Assembly (NCBI RefSeq): GCF_003633685.1
Contig: NZ_RBKT01000001.1
Location: forward strand, 930,001 to 994,000
Origin: Micromonospora pisi
GTDB taxonomy: Bacteria > Actinomycetota > Actinomycetes > Mycobacteriales > Micromonosporaceae
Direction: 5' to 3'
DNA length: 64,000 bases
Each line of letters starts with the position of its first letter. Position 1 is the stretch's first letter. Below the pieces are notes generated by a model, which worked only from the letters and a program-made list of their open reading frames with translations, did not search any database and had not been told where the DNA came from. A program made the translations under genes and the position numbers. Positions 1-9,324 of the stretch are shown in pieces.

Positions 1-2328
1 GTCGGCCCGGAACCCCACCGCCACCGCGACGTCCGCCGCCGCGACCGGGGTCGGAACCGAGCCGGGTGCGGTGACCTGCCACGACTCGGTGGTCGACTCG
101 CCCGGGGCCACCACCACCTTTGGCCGTTTCCCGGTACGGGCCGCCCGCCAGCCCTCGGGGACGGTGATCGAGGTGGTCAGGCCGATGGCCGGACGGTCGC
201 CGACGTTCTCGATGGTGGCGGTGACCGTGGTGGAGCCGCCTGCGCTCACGCTGTGCGGATCGGCGGCGAGAAAGACGCCGACCGGGGGACGCTGCGGGTC
301 CGCGGCGCCGCGGTACGTCCCGGTCGGGCCCGCCTGGTGGATGACCCGACTGGCCCCGATCGGGATGTTGGCGGCGGTCATGGTGACGTTGTCCCGGACC
401 GTATTGCCTCGGCTTCCCTGAACGAGCCCGGTGATCGCCGGGTTGGTCGCGTAGTTCCCGATCAGTGTGAGGTCGCCGGTGCGGTTGCCGTTCTGGTTGT
501 TGGCGTGCGCCCACTGCCCGGCGGTTCGGACGAACACGTTGCGGGACGCGCTGAGATACCGGGAGCCCTCGTCGAAGTACAGGCCGAGCTGCCCGCTGTT
601 CTCGCAGAGGTTCTCGTCGATCGTGCTGCCGGGCATCGCGGAAAGGGTGTAGATGCAGCCGGCGTCGAACATCGTCTGGACGACGTTGCGGACATGGTTG
701 CCGACGACACGGACGTTGCTCAGCGTCGTCGGGGTGTCGTAGACGGGCTGGAAGTCGTAGAGCCCTCGGCTGAGGTACTCGGGGCTGCCGCCCGGGTCGT
801 TGGCTCCCCAGCCGTAGCCGAGCCCGATGCCGGTGTACGGCATGTCGGAGATGTAGTTGTGCTCGATGGTCAACCGGGTGACGTAGCTGGCGAAAATGGC
901 GTCCTGGTCGAGGTACTCCCTCGCCGTCGCGTAGACGCGGTTGTTGCTGATCAGAATGTCGCGGTTGACCATTCGTTGGTCGGACGGGTGGTGGGCGTCC
1001 GGACGTACGCCGCCGACCATGATGCCGCCGCCGGCGCTCGCGGTGAACGTGTTGCCCACCACCGAGACGTCGTGCGCGCCCAACCCGATGCCGGTGGCGT
1101 GGGCATTGGCATCGTTGCCGATGCCGAGCCCCACGGCGCCGAGGTTCACGAAGGTGCTGTCGACGACGTCAATGCCCTCGGCCGCCGACACCTGCACCGC
1201 CGCAGCCGTCTGCGCCCAGTTGTTCCGGGACCCCTCGAATCCCCGGCAGCCGAAGTCGCACGAGGTGAAGCCGTCGGCCGGCCGGTCGGGCTGGACACCG
1301 GTGATGAATACCCCGGTCTGCTGGTTCGCGTACCCGTTCGGCGAGCTGGGGTGCAGCCAGGTGGTGCCGGTGAAGGTCAGCCCCTCGAAGCGGAGGTTGC
1401 GGGCCGGCGCGTCGTAGCTGCCCCCGACCTGGACCAGCGTTTCCAGCCGGGGCAGCTCCACCCGGGCCCGCGTGATGTCCTGGCCGGGCAGCGGCTTGTA
1501 GTAGAGCGTGCCGGCGGTGTTGTCGAGGTACCACTCACCGGCCTCGTCCAGGAACCGCTTCGAGTTCAGCAGGAAGAAGGTCGGGGTCCGCAGCGGGGAC
1601 TGGATGGTGTCGTACCCGTAGGTGTTGTTGTCCCAGGCCGGCTGCTGCATGGTGACCGTGTCGCCGACGATGCTCTGCACCGGCGCGAAGCGGTTGGTGA
1701 ACGACAGCATCGCCTGGAAGTCGATGCGCTGCTGGTCGGGGAGTGCGGCCAGGTAGGCCAGATCCGGGTTGTCGAGGGTGAAGCCGGTCGCGTTCAGCGT
1801 GAGGTCGGTGCGGGCCAGCCGGAGCCGGGCACGCTGCGCCGGAACCCCGTCGACGTAGAGCTGCCGGGTGTCGAATCCGGTGCCGACGTCGGCCTTGTAG
1901 ACACCCGTCGCAGTGTCGTCGAGTTGCCAGTCGGTGACCGCCCGAGCACCGCTGAGCACGGGCTTCGCCCCGCGCGCGGCCCGCCAGGTCACTGTGTGCC
2001 CGTCGCGGCCGGAGTCGGCGGCGTCGAAGCGAAGCGGCGAGGTCAACCGGTAGGTCCCGGCCAGCATCTGCACGACGACGTCCCGGCTCCCCGAGGCGGC
2101 GTCCCGCGCTCGCCGCTGGGCTTCGGCCAGGGTGGCCAGTGGACGGCCCTGGGTGCCGGGGCCGTTGTCGTCGGCGTTGGCGGCCCCGGTGGGGGCGACC
2201 ACGATCGTACGGGCAGCCAGGGCGGCGGCGGCCGTGCCGGCCAGCGGTCCGGTGAGCATTCCGGTCGCCAGGAGCGCGGCGATCGCCGCCGCCGCTGTTG
2301 GTCGGGTCGGTACGAGCGAGGGGGGCAC
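1..2328 (-). CDS. Secreted right-handed beta-helix glycosidase, GH141-like (3' end outside window)
   Basis: The reading frame starts at GTG 2328 behind an AAAGGAC ribosome site and stays open to base 1, giving 776 residues without a stop. An Ala-rich signal peptide covers about residues 1-45. A conserved head follows (GTYRLTSPL, then DSGRDGHTV and KPVLSGAR), typical of GH141-like parallel beta-helix enzymes. Asn/Gly-rich beta-helix rungs run from about residue 280 to 650 (for example VVGNTFTASAGGG). The visible end, with SVSAGGSTTVTATIENVGDR, looks like a NEW3-type beta-sandwich. The gene is 37 nt downstream of the dehydratase and probably closes the operon. Beta-helix folds also occur in polysaccharide lyases, so polysaccharide cleavage is likely but substrate and family number are inferred. 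A 709-residue opposite-strand frame here is an artefact of GC bias. Confidence 0.75.
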   Translation of the reverse strand, partial: MPPSLVPTRPTAAAAIAALLATGMLTGPLAGTAAAALAARTIVVAPTGAANADDNGPGTQGRPLATLAEAQRRARDAASGSRDVVVQMLAGTYRLTSPLRFDAADSGRDGHTVTWRAARGAKPVLSGARAVTDWQLDDTATGVYKADVGTGFDTRQLYVDGVPAQRARLRLARTDLTLNATGFTLDNPDLAYLAALPDQQRIDFQAMLSFTNRFAPVQSIVGDTVTMQQPAWDNNTYGYDTIQSPLRTPTFFLLNSKRFLDEAGEWYLDNTAGTLYYKPLPGQDITRARVELPRLETLVQVGGSYDAPARNLRFEGLTFTGTTWLHPSSPNGYANQQTGVFITGVQPDRPADGFTSCDFGCRGFEGSRNNWAQTAAAVQVSAAEGIDVVDSTFVNLGAVGLGIGNDANAHATGIGLGAHDVSVVGNTFTASAGGGIMVGGVRPDAHHPSDQRMVNRDILISNNRVYATAREYLDQDAIFASYVTRLTIEHNYISDMPYTGIGLGYGWGANDPGGSPEYLSRGLYDFQPVYDTPTTLSNVRVVGNHVRNVVQTMFDAGCIYTLSAMPGSTIDENLCENSGQLGLYFDEGSRYLSASRNVFVRTAGQWAHANNQNGNRTGDLTLIGNYATNPAITGLVQGSRGNTVRDNVTMTAANIPIGASRVIHQAGPTGTYRGAADPQRPPVGVFLAADPHSVSAGGSTTVTATIENVGDRPAIGLTTSITVPEGWRAARTGKRPKVVVAPGESTTESWQVTAPGSVPTPVAAADVAVAVGFRAD

Positions 2329-2365
2329 GCAAATGTCCTTTCGGTGCGGAGACACGGTGGCCTGG

Positions 2366-3589
2366 TCAGTGGCGGGCGGTAGACGACACCTCGTTGCGGG
2401 AATGCAGCGGCACAACGGGGACCTGCCGTGCGGGGGCGATGCCGTCGACTCCGGCCAGCAGCCGTCGTCCGGCCTGCTCCGGCCGGACGTTGGGGCTCTC
2501 GGCCGCCTCCGTCTCCGAGCGGCGGGTGACTGCCCGGATCCGGTCCTCGTCGACCAGGATGCCCAGTCCGGGTGAGTCGCCGAGGACGAAGGCACCGTCC
2601 TCCACGTGCAGGTCGATGGCGAGGCCGACCGGTGGATGCAGGTCCTGCAGCTCGCTGGTCAGGTGGTTCGGCACCGAGGTCGCGGCGTGCAGCAGTCCGA
2701 CGGGGCTGTTGCCGATCGGGCTGACCGGCAGGTCGTGGGCGTGAGCCAGGACGGATGTCCGCAGGAAATGGGTGACGCCCCAGACGGCGGCCATCTGGAC
2801 GATGTCGACCGCGCCGGCGGCGATCAGCGGACGGTACTGTTCGAGCCCGGTGAGGTTCTCGCCGGTGGCGACCGACGCGCGAACTCCTCGGCTGACCGCG
2901 GCGAGACCCTCTGCGTCCCAGCGCCGGACGGGCTCCTCGATCCAGATGAGGTCCAGCGTGCGTTCGAGTTCGCCGACGTGCCGGACGGCTTGTTTCCGGG
3001 TCCATGCCTCGTTCACGTCGAGCATCAGGCCCGGCCGAGGTCCGTGCCCGGCGTCGGTCAGGACCTCCCTGACCAGGCAGAGGCGTTGCCGGTCGCGCTC
3101 GATGTCGAGGCCGCCCTTGAGCTTGGCGGCACGCAGGCCGTGCCGGGCGTAGACCTCGTAGGTCGAGACGAGTTCGTCGTCGGTCAGCCCGATGTCCAGT
3201 CCGGACGCGTAGGCGGGAACCCGCCGGTCGCGTCCGCCCAGCAGCCGCCACAGCGGCTCTCCGGCAGCCTGTGCCTTGATGTCCCAGAGGGCGGTGTCGA
3301 GCGCGCCGATGGTGCCGAATACCGGACCCGCGTGGCCCGCCTTGAAGGTGTGCCGCAGCATGCGGTCGTAGAGGGTCGTCACCGCGCGCGGATCTTCGCC
3401 GTCGATGGCCGCGAAAATCCGCTCGATCTCGACGTGCGGCCCGAGGCCGACCCCCGAGATACCCTCGTCGGTCTCGACGATGACGATCGACACCGGGACC
3501 ACCCCGTCGGCGAAGACGCCGTTGGCGTCGCCGACGGGCCGCCCCCACTCCTGGACGGTGGAGAGTGTCCGATATCCGGTGATCCGCAT
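2366..3589 (-). CDS. Mandelate racemase/muconate lactonizing enzyme (enolase superfamily), probable sugar-acid dehydratase
   Basis: This 407-residue protein has the two-domain enolase-superfamily layout: an N-terminal capping domain (about 1-125) and a (beta/alpha)7-beta barrel. Visible catalytic elements are a K-x-K pair at residues 156/158 and three metal ligands: D191 in LMLDVNEAW, E219 in WIEEP and E244 in ATGENL. Such enzymes abstract the alpha-proton of a carboxylate; in sugar operons they usually dehydrate an aldonate to a 2-keto-3-deoxy acid. The ATG lies one base after the stop of the upstream permease, so translation is coupled. The downstream neighbour is a secreted beta-helix glycosidase, so the substrate probably derives from a pectic or uronic polysaccharide (inference). 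The actual acid cannot be read from sequence. Confidence 0.88.
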   Translation of the reverse strand: MRITGYRTLSTVQEWGRPVGDANGVFADGVVPVSIVIVETDEGISGVGLGPHVEIERIFAAIDGEDPRAVTTLYDRMLRHTFKAGHAGPVFGTIGALDTALWDIKAQAAGEPLWRLLGGRDRRVPAYASGLDIGLTDDELVSTYEVYARHGLRAAKLKGGLDIERDRQRLCLVREVLTDAGHGPRPGLMLDVNEAWTRKQAVRHVGELERTLDLIWIEEPVRRWDAEGLAAVSRGVRASVATGENLTGLEQYRPLIAAGAVDIVQMAAVWGVTHFLRTSVLAHAHDLPVSPIGNSPVGLLHAATSVPNHLTSELQDLHPPVGLAIDLHVEDGAFVLGDSPGLGILVDEDRIRAVTRRSETEAAESPNVRPEQAGRRLLAGVDGIAPARQVPVVPLHSRNEVSSTARH

Positions 3590-3590
3590 G

Positions 3591-4418
3591 TCAACCCTTC
3601 GTGGAGCCGGCGGCGACGCCGTCGGCGATTTGGCGCTGGAGGAAGAGGTAGACCACCAGGACGGGGATCGCGGCGATCAGCACCCCTGAGGCGAAGGTGG
3701 GGATGTCGTCGGAGTACTGCCCCCGCAACGAGGTCACACCGACCATGAGCGTCCGGTGATCGGCCGAGGGCATCATCACCAGCGACATGAGGACGTCGTT
3801 CCAGCAGAACAGGGCGTTGAGGATGCCGACCGACAGCAGCGCCGGGGTGCCCAGGGGAAGCATGATCCGGCGGTACACGCCGTACACGCTGTTGCCGTCG
3901 ATCCTGGCGGCGTCGACGATCTCCGGTGGGATGCCTCGGTAGTAACTCGTCATCAGGAAGACGGTGAACGGCAGGAACTGGGCCACGTAGACGAGAACCA
4001 GCCCGGGGTACGTGTCGATGAGCGCGGTGTCGGCCATGAGCCGGGCGAGCGGCACCATGATCACCTGAAACGGGACGAACAGTCCCGCGAGGCAGCCCAG
4101 GAACAGCGCCGACGAACCCCGGAAGCGCAGCTGGCTCAGGGCGAAGCCGGCCATCGACCCGAGCAGCAGCAGCAGGACCACCGACGACGTCACCACGAAC
4201 AGGGAATTGGCGAAGTAGCGGCCCATGCCGACGCTGTTCCACGCCGTGCCGAGGTTCTCCCAACGCAGGGCATCGGTCAGGGAGAACCGGTCGAGGATGT
4301 AGTCACGCCGCGTCTTCATCGCGACGTTGACGGTGAACAGCAGGGGATAGATCGTCGCCAGCGCGAGCAGCGACATCGGGATGGCGACCACCCAACGGCC
4401 CGGACGAACGCGAGACAT
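3591..4418 (-). CDS. Carbohydrate ABC transporter permease (MalG type)
   Basis: This 275-residue inner-membrane permease of the CUT1 family has six predicted membrane segments. It carries the EAA loop that docks the ATPase, seen as PEIVDAARIDGNSVYGVYRR, and a typical C-terminal end (QRQIADGVAAGSTKG). Its start codon shares a base with the stop of the partner permease upstream (TGATG), so the two halves of the channel are made together. It works with the binding protein at 5403-6668. No nucleotide-binding subunit is present, so a shared MsiK-type ATPase elsewhere in the genome is expected. Confidence 0.95.
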   Translation of the reverse strand: MSRVRPGRWVVAIPMSLLALATIYPLLFTVNVAMKTRRDYILDRFSLTDALRWENLGTAWNSVGMGRYFANSLFVVTSSVVLLLLLGSMAGFALSQLRFRGSSALFLGCLAGLFVPFQVIMVPLARLMADTALIDTYPGLVLVYVAQFLPFTVFLMTSYYRGIPPEIVDAARIDGNSVYGVYRRIMLPLGTPALLSVGILNALFCWNDVLMSLVMMPSADHRTLMVGVTSLRGQYSDDIPTFASGVLIAAIPVLVVYLFLQRQIADGVAAGSTKG

Positions 4419-5398
4419 CAGTTGTCCCTTCCTGCTCGCTCGAGCAGTTTGATCTGCAGCATCCCCACCACGAGCATGATCACGAAGAGAATCGTCGACG
4501 CGGCCGACGCGAGGGCCGGGCGGTTCATCTGACCCTGTTGGATCCAGATGTAGTACTCCGGCAGGTACGTCGATCCCTCCGGGCCGCCGCTGGTCATAAC
4601 GAAGAGCAGTCCGAACATCGAGGTCAGCATCCCGATCATCGTGGTCACGAAGACGAACTGGATGGTGCGCGCGAGGCTCGGGATGATCACGTGCCAGAGG
4701 ACCTGGGGTAGTGACGCCCCGTCCACACGGGCCGCGTCCAGGAGCGAGGAGTCCAGGGTGGCGAACCCGGCGAGGAACACCACCAGGGCCATTCCGAAGG
4801 TGGCCCAGATGTGCACGCCGACCACCATGAACATGGCAAGGTCCGGGTCCCCGAGCCAGTCCACCGGAGCGACGCCGACCGACCCGAGGACGGCGTTGAG
4901 AGGACCGTCGTAGGCGAGCAGCAGGTTGAAGATCGCGCCCACGATGACCGGGGAGAGCACGGCCGGAAAGAAGTAGACGCTGCGGTAGAACCGGTGGCCG
5001 GGCACCCGGAGGTAGATGAACGTCGCGAGCAGCCCGGGGATCGCCACCGCCACCGGGAGCAGCAGCACCAGCAACCCGACGTTGCCCAGCGCGGTCCGGA
5101 ACAGCGAATCCTCGAACAGCTCACGGTAGTTGTCGAAACCGACCGCCACCCCGTTCTGCTCGCCGTCGCCGGTGAAGGAGAAGTTGACTCCGAGAAGCAA
5201 CGGGTAGAGCCGCAGCACCACGATGATCAGGGCGGCCGGGGCGACCAGGACGTAGGGGGCAAGGCGCTCGGCGCGAGAGCCACCACCGGCGCGCCGGGAA
5301 CGGGCACCGCCCCGGTGAGCGGATGATCCCGCCGCCGCCCCGCCGCCCCGCCCGGCTTGCACCGGGCGGACCGACGGCTGTGCGTTTCCGATCGGCAC
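4418..5398 (-). CDS. Carbohydrate ABC transporter permease (MalF type)
   Basis: This 326-residue CUT1 permease has a Gly/Arg/Ala-rich cytoplasmic N-terminus (about 45 residues), then six membrane segments starting at APYVLVAPAALIIVVL. The EAA loop reads LLDAARVDGASLPQVLWHVI. I used the GTG at 5398, four bases after the stop of the binding-protein gene; the Ala/Gly/Arg-rich leader could mean a somewhat later start. It forms the heterodimeric channel with the MalG-type protein downstream. Cargo is unknown but should be the precursor of the sugar acid handled by the dehydratase in the same operon. Confidence 0.94.
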   Translation of the reverse strand: MPIGNAQPSVRPVQAGRGGGAAAGSSAHRGGARSRRAGGGSRAERLAPYVLVAPAALIIVVLRLYPLLLGVNFSFTGDGEQNGVAVGFDNYRELFEDSLFRTALGNVGLLVLLLPVAVAIPGLLATFIYLRVPGHRFYRSVYFFPAVLSPVIVGAIFNLLLAYDGPLNAVLGSVGVAPVDWLGDPDLAMFMVVGVHIWATFGMALVVFLAGFATLDSSLLDAARVDGASLPQVLWHVIIPSLARTIQFVFVTTMIGMLTSMFGLLFVMTSGGPEGSTYLPEYYIWIQQGQMNRPALASAASTILFVIMLVVGMLQIKLLERAGRDN

Positions 5399-5402
5399 GA
5401 GT

Positions 5403-6668
5403 TCAGCCCGCCTGGTCGGAAGCGGCCAGCTGCTTCACCACCTCGTCAACGGTGATCGAACCGCTGAGCAGTTGCTGGGAGAGCCGCCCCATCAGGTCGA
5501 GGGTCTTCGAGGACAACGCCACGTGCAGGGCGGGCTTGCCACTCTTGATCGCCGAGACGATCGTGGCGACAGCCGGGCCGCCCTGCGACACGTCGATCGT
5601 GGTGTCGGCGGCGATCGCGCCGGCGTCGGCGTAGAAAGCCTTCAGTGCGTCGGTCGAGGTCAGGGCGCGCACCAGGTCGGCGGCTACCTTCGGGTCCTTC
5701 GTCCATTTGGCGACCCCGTAGCCGATACCACCGTCGTAGGGAAGGCTCGGGGTGGTCCCGGCGGTGACGACCGGGGCGTTCATGACGCCGAGGTTCTCGG
5801 CCTTCAGGAACTCGTTGAAGTCCTTCCAGTGCCCCACGTCCGACATCAGCCCGATGACGTGGGCTGCCTTTCCGGACTGGAAGAGCGCGAAGGCGTCGTT
5901 GAACATGGCCGTCGAGTTGGCCCCGTCGTTGTTCATACCCGCGTCGCCGGCCTCCTTCCAGAGCTCGAAGACCCGCTTGACGTTGGGCGAGTTCCAGTCG
6001 CGCTTCCCGGCGACCCAGTCGTCGTACTCCTGGGCGGTGAGGGTGCCCGACGCCAGGGCCGAGAGCCAGAACTGGATGCCGGCGCCCTCCTTGTTTCCGA
6101 GGGCGAAGCACTTGGCGCCGGCCTTGGCGATGGCGGCGCAGTCGGCGACGAAATCGGTCCACGTCGTGGCCGGGCTCGCCGGGTCGAGGCCGGCCTTCTT
6201 GTAGAGCTCCTTGTTGTAGTAGATCGGGTGACCCTGCAGCGTCACCGGGCCGGCGTAGATCTTGCCGTCCTCAGTGAACGCGTCCCAGCCGGCCAGCCGC
6301 TGCTTGTCGTCGGACAGATACTCGTTCAGCGGCACCAGCGCGTCCGCCCGGTCGCGGATCTGGCCGCCGCCGTTGAACAGGATGACGTCAGGGCCCTTAC
6401 CGGACTGGATCGCCGCGCCGAGCAGCGTGTAGTACTGGTCGAACGGCTGCGCGACGAACTCGACCTTGACATCCGGGTGCTTCTTCGCGAAGTCGGCCTT
6501 CGCCTTTTCGAGGTAGGACCCGGCGAAAGCCTCGCCGGACTTCCAGTCCCACACCACCAGCTTGCCGTCCGATCCGCCGGAGGACGAGCCTGAACCGGTG
6601 GCACTTCCACAGCCGGCCAACGCCAGTCCCGCAACGAGGACGGCCGACCACATTGCTCGCTGTTTCAT
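5403..6668 (-). CDS. Extracellular sugar-binding lipoprotein (ABC transporter)
   Basis: This family 1 solute-binding protein is 421 residues long from ATG 6668. An AGAGG ribosome site ends nine bases upstream; a GTG at 6677 overlaps that site and was rejected as the start. The N-terminus is a lipoprotein signal with lipobox LAGC, so the protein is anchored outside the membrane and delivers sugar to the two permeases. The mature part shows the CUT1 pattern: VVWDWKSGEAF near the start, GPDVILFNGGG, and IYYNKELYKKAGLDP at the hinge. It is the first gene of a five-gene operon, transcribed away from the GntR regulator at 6818. Confidence 0.94.
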   Translation of the reverse strand: MKQRAMWSAVLVAGLALAGCGSATGSGSSSGGSDGKLVVWDWKSGEAFAGSYLEKAKADFAKKHPDVKVEFVAQPFDQYYTLLGAAIQSGKGPDVILFNGGGQIRDRADALVPLNEYLSDDKQRLAGWDAFTEDGKIYAGPVTLQGHPIYYNKELYKKAGLDPASPATTWTDFVADCAAIAKAGAKCFALGNKEGAGIQFWLSALASGTLTAQEYDDWVAGKRDWNSPNVKRVFELWKEAGDAGMNNDGANSTAMFNDAFALFQSGKAAHVIGLMSDVGHWKDFNEFLKAENLGVMNAPVVTAGTTPSLPYDGGIGYGVAKWTKDPKVAADLVRALTSTDALKAFYADAGAIAADTTIDVSQGGPAVATIVSAIKSGKPALHVALSSKTLDLMGRLSQQLLSGSITVDEVVKQLAASDQAG

Positions 6669-6728
6669 CGTTGTCACCTCTGAAAGTCAGGTGCCGACGG
6701 ACGTACCGTCATGCGTTCATGAGATCGG

Positions 6729-6757
6729 AACGTAACTCGTATGACGTGTGACGTCAA
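6729..6757 (-). promoter_or_regulatory. Promoter of the first sugar operon
   Basis: Read on the minus strand: a -35 box TTGACG (plus-strand 6752-6757), a 17-nt spacer and a -10 box TACGTT (plus-strand 6729-6734), about 60 nt before the start codon at 6668. The GntR-type palindrome at 6742-6756 covers the -35 box and spacer, the right place for a repressor. Confidence 0.6.
6742..6756. promoter_or_regulatory. Palindromic operator TGACGT-GTG-ACGTCA, probable GntR-family site
   Basis: A perfect inverted repeat with 6-bp arms (TGACGT and ACGTCA) and a 3-bp spacer lies between the binding-protein gene and the divergent GntR gene. It overlaps the operon promoter. FadR-subfamily regulators bind short palindromes like this, so the adjacent regulator is the obvious candidate. 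Confidence 0.65.
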
Positions 6758-6817
6758 TACTCGGGTCGTACACTGACCCACGGGCGTCGCGCCACTGCGA
6801 GCCACTCGGAGGGGAAC

Positions 6818-7588
6818 ATGACGCCATCGCAGGAGACAGGCTTGAACGCTGTGGCGGCGCCGGCCTGGGCGCGCCGACCGACCAACCTCGCCAGGGCGGT
6901 CACCGCCGAGCTGGTGGAGCGCATCGTCCGCGGGGTGCACCCGTCCGGAACCTCGCTGCCCCCGGAACCGGTCCTGTGCGAAACCTTCTCCGTGAGCCGG
7001 ACCGTCGTCCGGGAAGCGGTGAAGATCCTTCAGGAGAAAGGGCTGGTGCAGGTCCGCCAGGGCGCCGGGACCCTGGTCACCCCACCATCGGACTGGGACA
7101 TGCTCGATGAGCTCGTCCTCGGGGCAACCATCGCCGAGGACGACAGCCTCGCCGTCCTCGACGACCTCGTCGTCACCCGGCGGGTGCTGGAGTCCGACAT
7201 GGCGAACGTCGCCGCCCGCCTCGCCGACCCGGAGACCCTCGACCGACTGCGCGCCCTGGTGGAGCGGATGGACGAGCTCGTCGACGACCACGTCACCTAC
7301 CACGAGCACGACCGGGCCTTCCACGACACGGTCATGCAGGCGTCCGGCAACCGCATCGCGCGCGGTGTCGTACGGGCTCTGGAAAGTCAGGTCATCAACA
7401 CCGCCCGCTACATGGGCCGGACCGAACGCTCCCTGTGCGTGGCGTCCAACCGCGGACACAGGCGCATCTACGAGCGCATCGCCGCCCACGACCCGGACGG
7501 GGCCGCCGAGGCGATGTTCACCCACATCACCGAGGCCTGGCTGGTCCGGCGCAGCGATTCGGGCGAGGCAGTCCGCCTGCAACGCTGA
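6818..7588 (+). CDS. GntR-family transcriptional regulator, FadR subfamily
   Basis: This 256-residue protein has a winged helix-turn-helix at about residues 20-85, with the GntR pattern LPPEPVLCETFSVSRTVVREAVKIL. An all-helical FCD ligand-binding domain fills about 105-240 and carries a likely metal site (VTYHEHDRAFHDTV, then a C-terminal MFTHITEAW). FCD members commonly sense sugar acids or other carboxylates, which fits the dehydratase in the divergent operon. The ATG follows GAGGGGAAC. It probably controls the operon at 6668 and perhaps its own gene through the 6742-6756 palindrome. The same hexamers recur before the esterase at 9096. Confidence 0.92.
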   Translation: MTPSQETGLNAVAAPAWARRPTNLARAVTAELVERIVRGVHPSGTSLPPEPVLCETFSVSRTVVREAVKILQEKGLVQVRQGAGTLVTPPSDWDMLDELVLGATIAEDDSLAVLDDLVVTRRVLESDMANVAARLADPETLDRLRALVERMDELVDDHVTYHEHDRAFHDTVMQASGNRIARGVVRALESQVINTARYMGRTERSLCVASNRGHRRIYERIAAHDPDGAAEAMFTHITEAWLVRRSDSGEAVRLQR

Positions 7589-7640
7589 CCGGGCACGACG
7601 GATGCGCGCCCAGGATCTTCGTCATGCCGGCCGGACGGGC

Positions 7641-7680
7641 GAGCAGCGCCCACTCCGGGGTACGGAAATGGGCGCCGCTC
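7641..7680. terminator. Hairpin between convergent genes
   Basis: Arms GAGCAGCGCCCA (7641-7652) and TGGGCGCCGCTC (7669-7680) pair with one mismatch around a 16-nt loop. It sits between the GntR gene and the convergent esterase gene and could end both transcripts. Confidence 0.55.
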
Positions 7681-7713
7681 ACCCGACGTCGGCGTCAGCG
7701 TCGCCGACCGGGG

Positions 7714-9096
7714 TCACGAGAACTGTGCGAAGAACCTCCAGATCTCACCCTTGGTCCAGGTCGTGATACCGCTCTCGGCGTAGGTTCCGTCCACTGGCCC
7801 GGGCATGTGGCCGTTGTCGAACGCAGCCCACTGAACCGGGTAGCCGGCCCTGCATCCCGAGTAGGTGGTCGTGATGTGCGTACGGCTTCCGGCCCCCGGT
7901 TCACGCGGACTCTGGGCGGCGCAACCGTTGTTCCGGACGAACGTGTCGCGCAGTGACCGCCCCTGGGAGATGTTGAGGACGTTGTCGGAGATGCCGTGCA
8001 GCCCGAAGTACGCGATCGGCTGCGTGCCGCCGCTGCACCCGCTGATCTGCGCCCCGGCGATGACCGCGACGGCCCGGAAGACGTCGGCCCGCGCGCAGGC
8101 AAGCGCGTAGCTCATGCCGCCACCCCAGCTGAAGCCGAGGGCGAACCGCTGCCTCGGGTTGACACAGAGGTCGCTCTCGATCAGCCTGATCATGTCGTCG
8201 ACGAAGGTGACGTCCTCACCCCCGGCATTGCCCCAGCCGTTGCCGAGCCCCTGTGGCGCAACCAGGATCGCACTGTTGCTCGACTGCTCCTGCTGCCCGT
8301 AGTAGGACCAGGCGGCCCCACTGGTGCCGCCCGATGAGATCTCCTGCATGGTGCCGCCCCGCCAGTGGAACGCGAAAATCAGCCGGTAGGGATTGTTGTT
8401 GTTGTAGTTGGCGGGCACCCGCAGGATGAAGGAGCGACTCTTGCCGTTGCTCTGAATCGTGTGCGTGCCGCTGGACAGCGTCGGCGCCCCACCGCACCCG
8501 GTGCCACCCGACGGGGGGTTGCCGGTGTCCGCGCGGACGAGCTGCCACTGCTGGTTGGCACCGTTCCAGTCGGAGTACTGCACGATGTTCCCGCCGTCGG
8601 CCGTGGAGGCGCCCTGCACCTCCACGGCCTTGCCGCTGTGCCGGCTGATCAACCGGACGTGACCGCCGTCCGAGTCGGCCAACCGGAACTGCTGGTTCGT
8701 TCCGTTGAGGTCGGACCACTGCACGATCGCACCGCCGTCGGCCGTCGACCAGTTCTGCACGTCGAGGACCTTCCCCGAGTGCCGGGACTTCAGCCGGTAG
8801 TAGCCGCCACCCGAGTCCACGAACTGCCACTGTTGGTTCACGCCGTTGTTCCGCGTCCACTGGCTGATCCGCGCGCCGTCGTTGGTGGCTGAGCCGTACA
8901 GGTCCAACGCCTTGCCGCTGTTCCGGTTCACCAGGACGTACCAGGCGTTGGTGTCCACGGTCGCCGCCGTCGCGGGCGCCGCGTTCACCGCGACGAGCGT
9001 GCCGGCCGTCATGACCGCAGCCGCCACTGCAGCCAACCCTGTACGCCAGCGACGTCTCTGCGGAGAGGCGGGACGAGCCTCACCGATGACCTTCAT
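7714..9096 (-). CDS. Secreted CBM13 (ricin-type) + CE1/PHB-depolymerase-like esterase
   Basis: 460 residues from ATG 9096, chosen because GAAGGAGTGG lies just upstream; the frame is open for 65 codons more but without a ribosome site. A signal peptide ends near residue 45. A ricin B-type lectin module covers about 50-188, with repeated Q-x-W signatures (ISQW, NQQWQF, NQQFRL, NQQWQL). An alpha/beta-hydrolase domain at about 205-460 has the nucleophile elbow GFSWGGG (Ser323) and a C-terminal DNGHMPGP supplying the histidine. This is the feruloyl/acetyl-xylan esterase or poly-hydroxybutyrate depolymerase-like family; ferulate or acetate removal from xylan is likely here. Its lectin module closely resembles that of the GH62 enzyme at 20221-21753. 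Confidence 0.9.
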   Translation of the reverse strand: MKVIGEARPASPQRRRWRTGLAAVAAAVMTAGTLVAVNAAPATAATVDTNAWYVLVNRNSGKALDLYGSATNDGARISQWTRNNGVNQQWQFVDSGGGYYRLKSRHSGKVLDVQNWSTADGGAIVQWSDLNGTNQQFRLADSDGGHVRLISRHSGKAVEVQGASTADGGNIVQYSDWNGANQQWQLVRADTGNPPSGGTGCGGAPTLSSGTHTIQSNGKSRSFILRVPANYNNNNPYRLIFAFHWRGGTMQEISSGGTSGAAWSYYGQQEQSSNSAILVAPQGLGNGWGNAGGEDVTFVDDMIRLIESDLCVNPRQRFALGFSWGGGMSYALACARADVFRAVAVIAGAQISGCSGGTQPIAYFGLHGISDNVLNISQGRSLRDTFVRNNGCAAQSPREPGAGSRTHITTTYSGCRAGYPVQWAAFDNGHMPGPVDGTYAESGITTWTKGEIWRFFAQFS

Positions 9097-9324
9097 GGTC
9101 CACTCCTTCGATCGGGGCCACCCACGAGCAGGACGCACGCGGGTGCCCTGGCATCTGTGCCGACGTCTGGTGGTGGCGTCAGCATGTTGGGGTGTTGTGC
9201 GGGCGAGCTGCGGCCACCGGCTCGCGGCCTCCGCCATTCCGTGGACCCACGCGTTCGAAGCAGGCCCGCGCAGATCGCAGCGGTGCATCATCGGCTCCCG
9301 GCAGCCGCATGACCCGCGACTGAG

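Noticed and set aside
253-2382. 709-residue open frame on the plus strand
   Set aside because: It mirrors the beta-helix gene on the other strand, is a low-complexity Val/Gly/Arg/Asp-rich sequence, and has no domain pattern; long antisense frames are usual in DNA this GC-rich.
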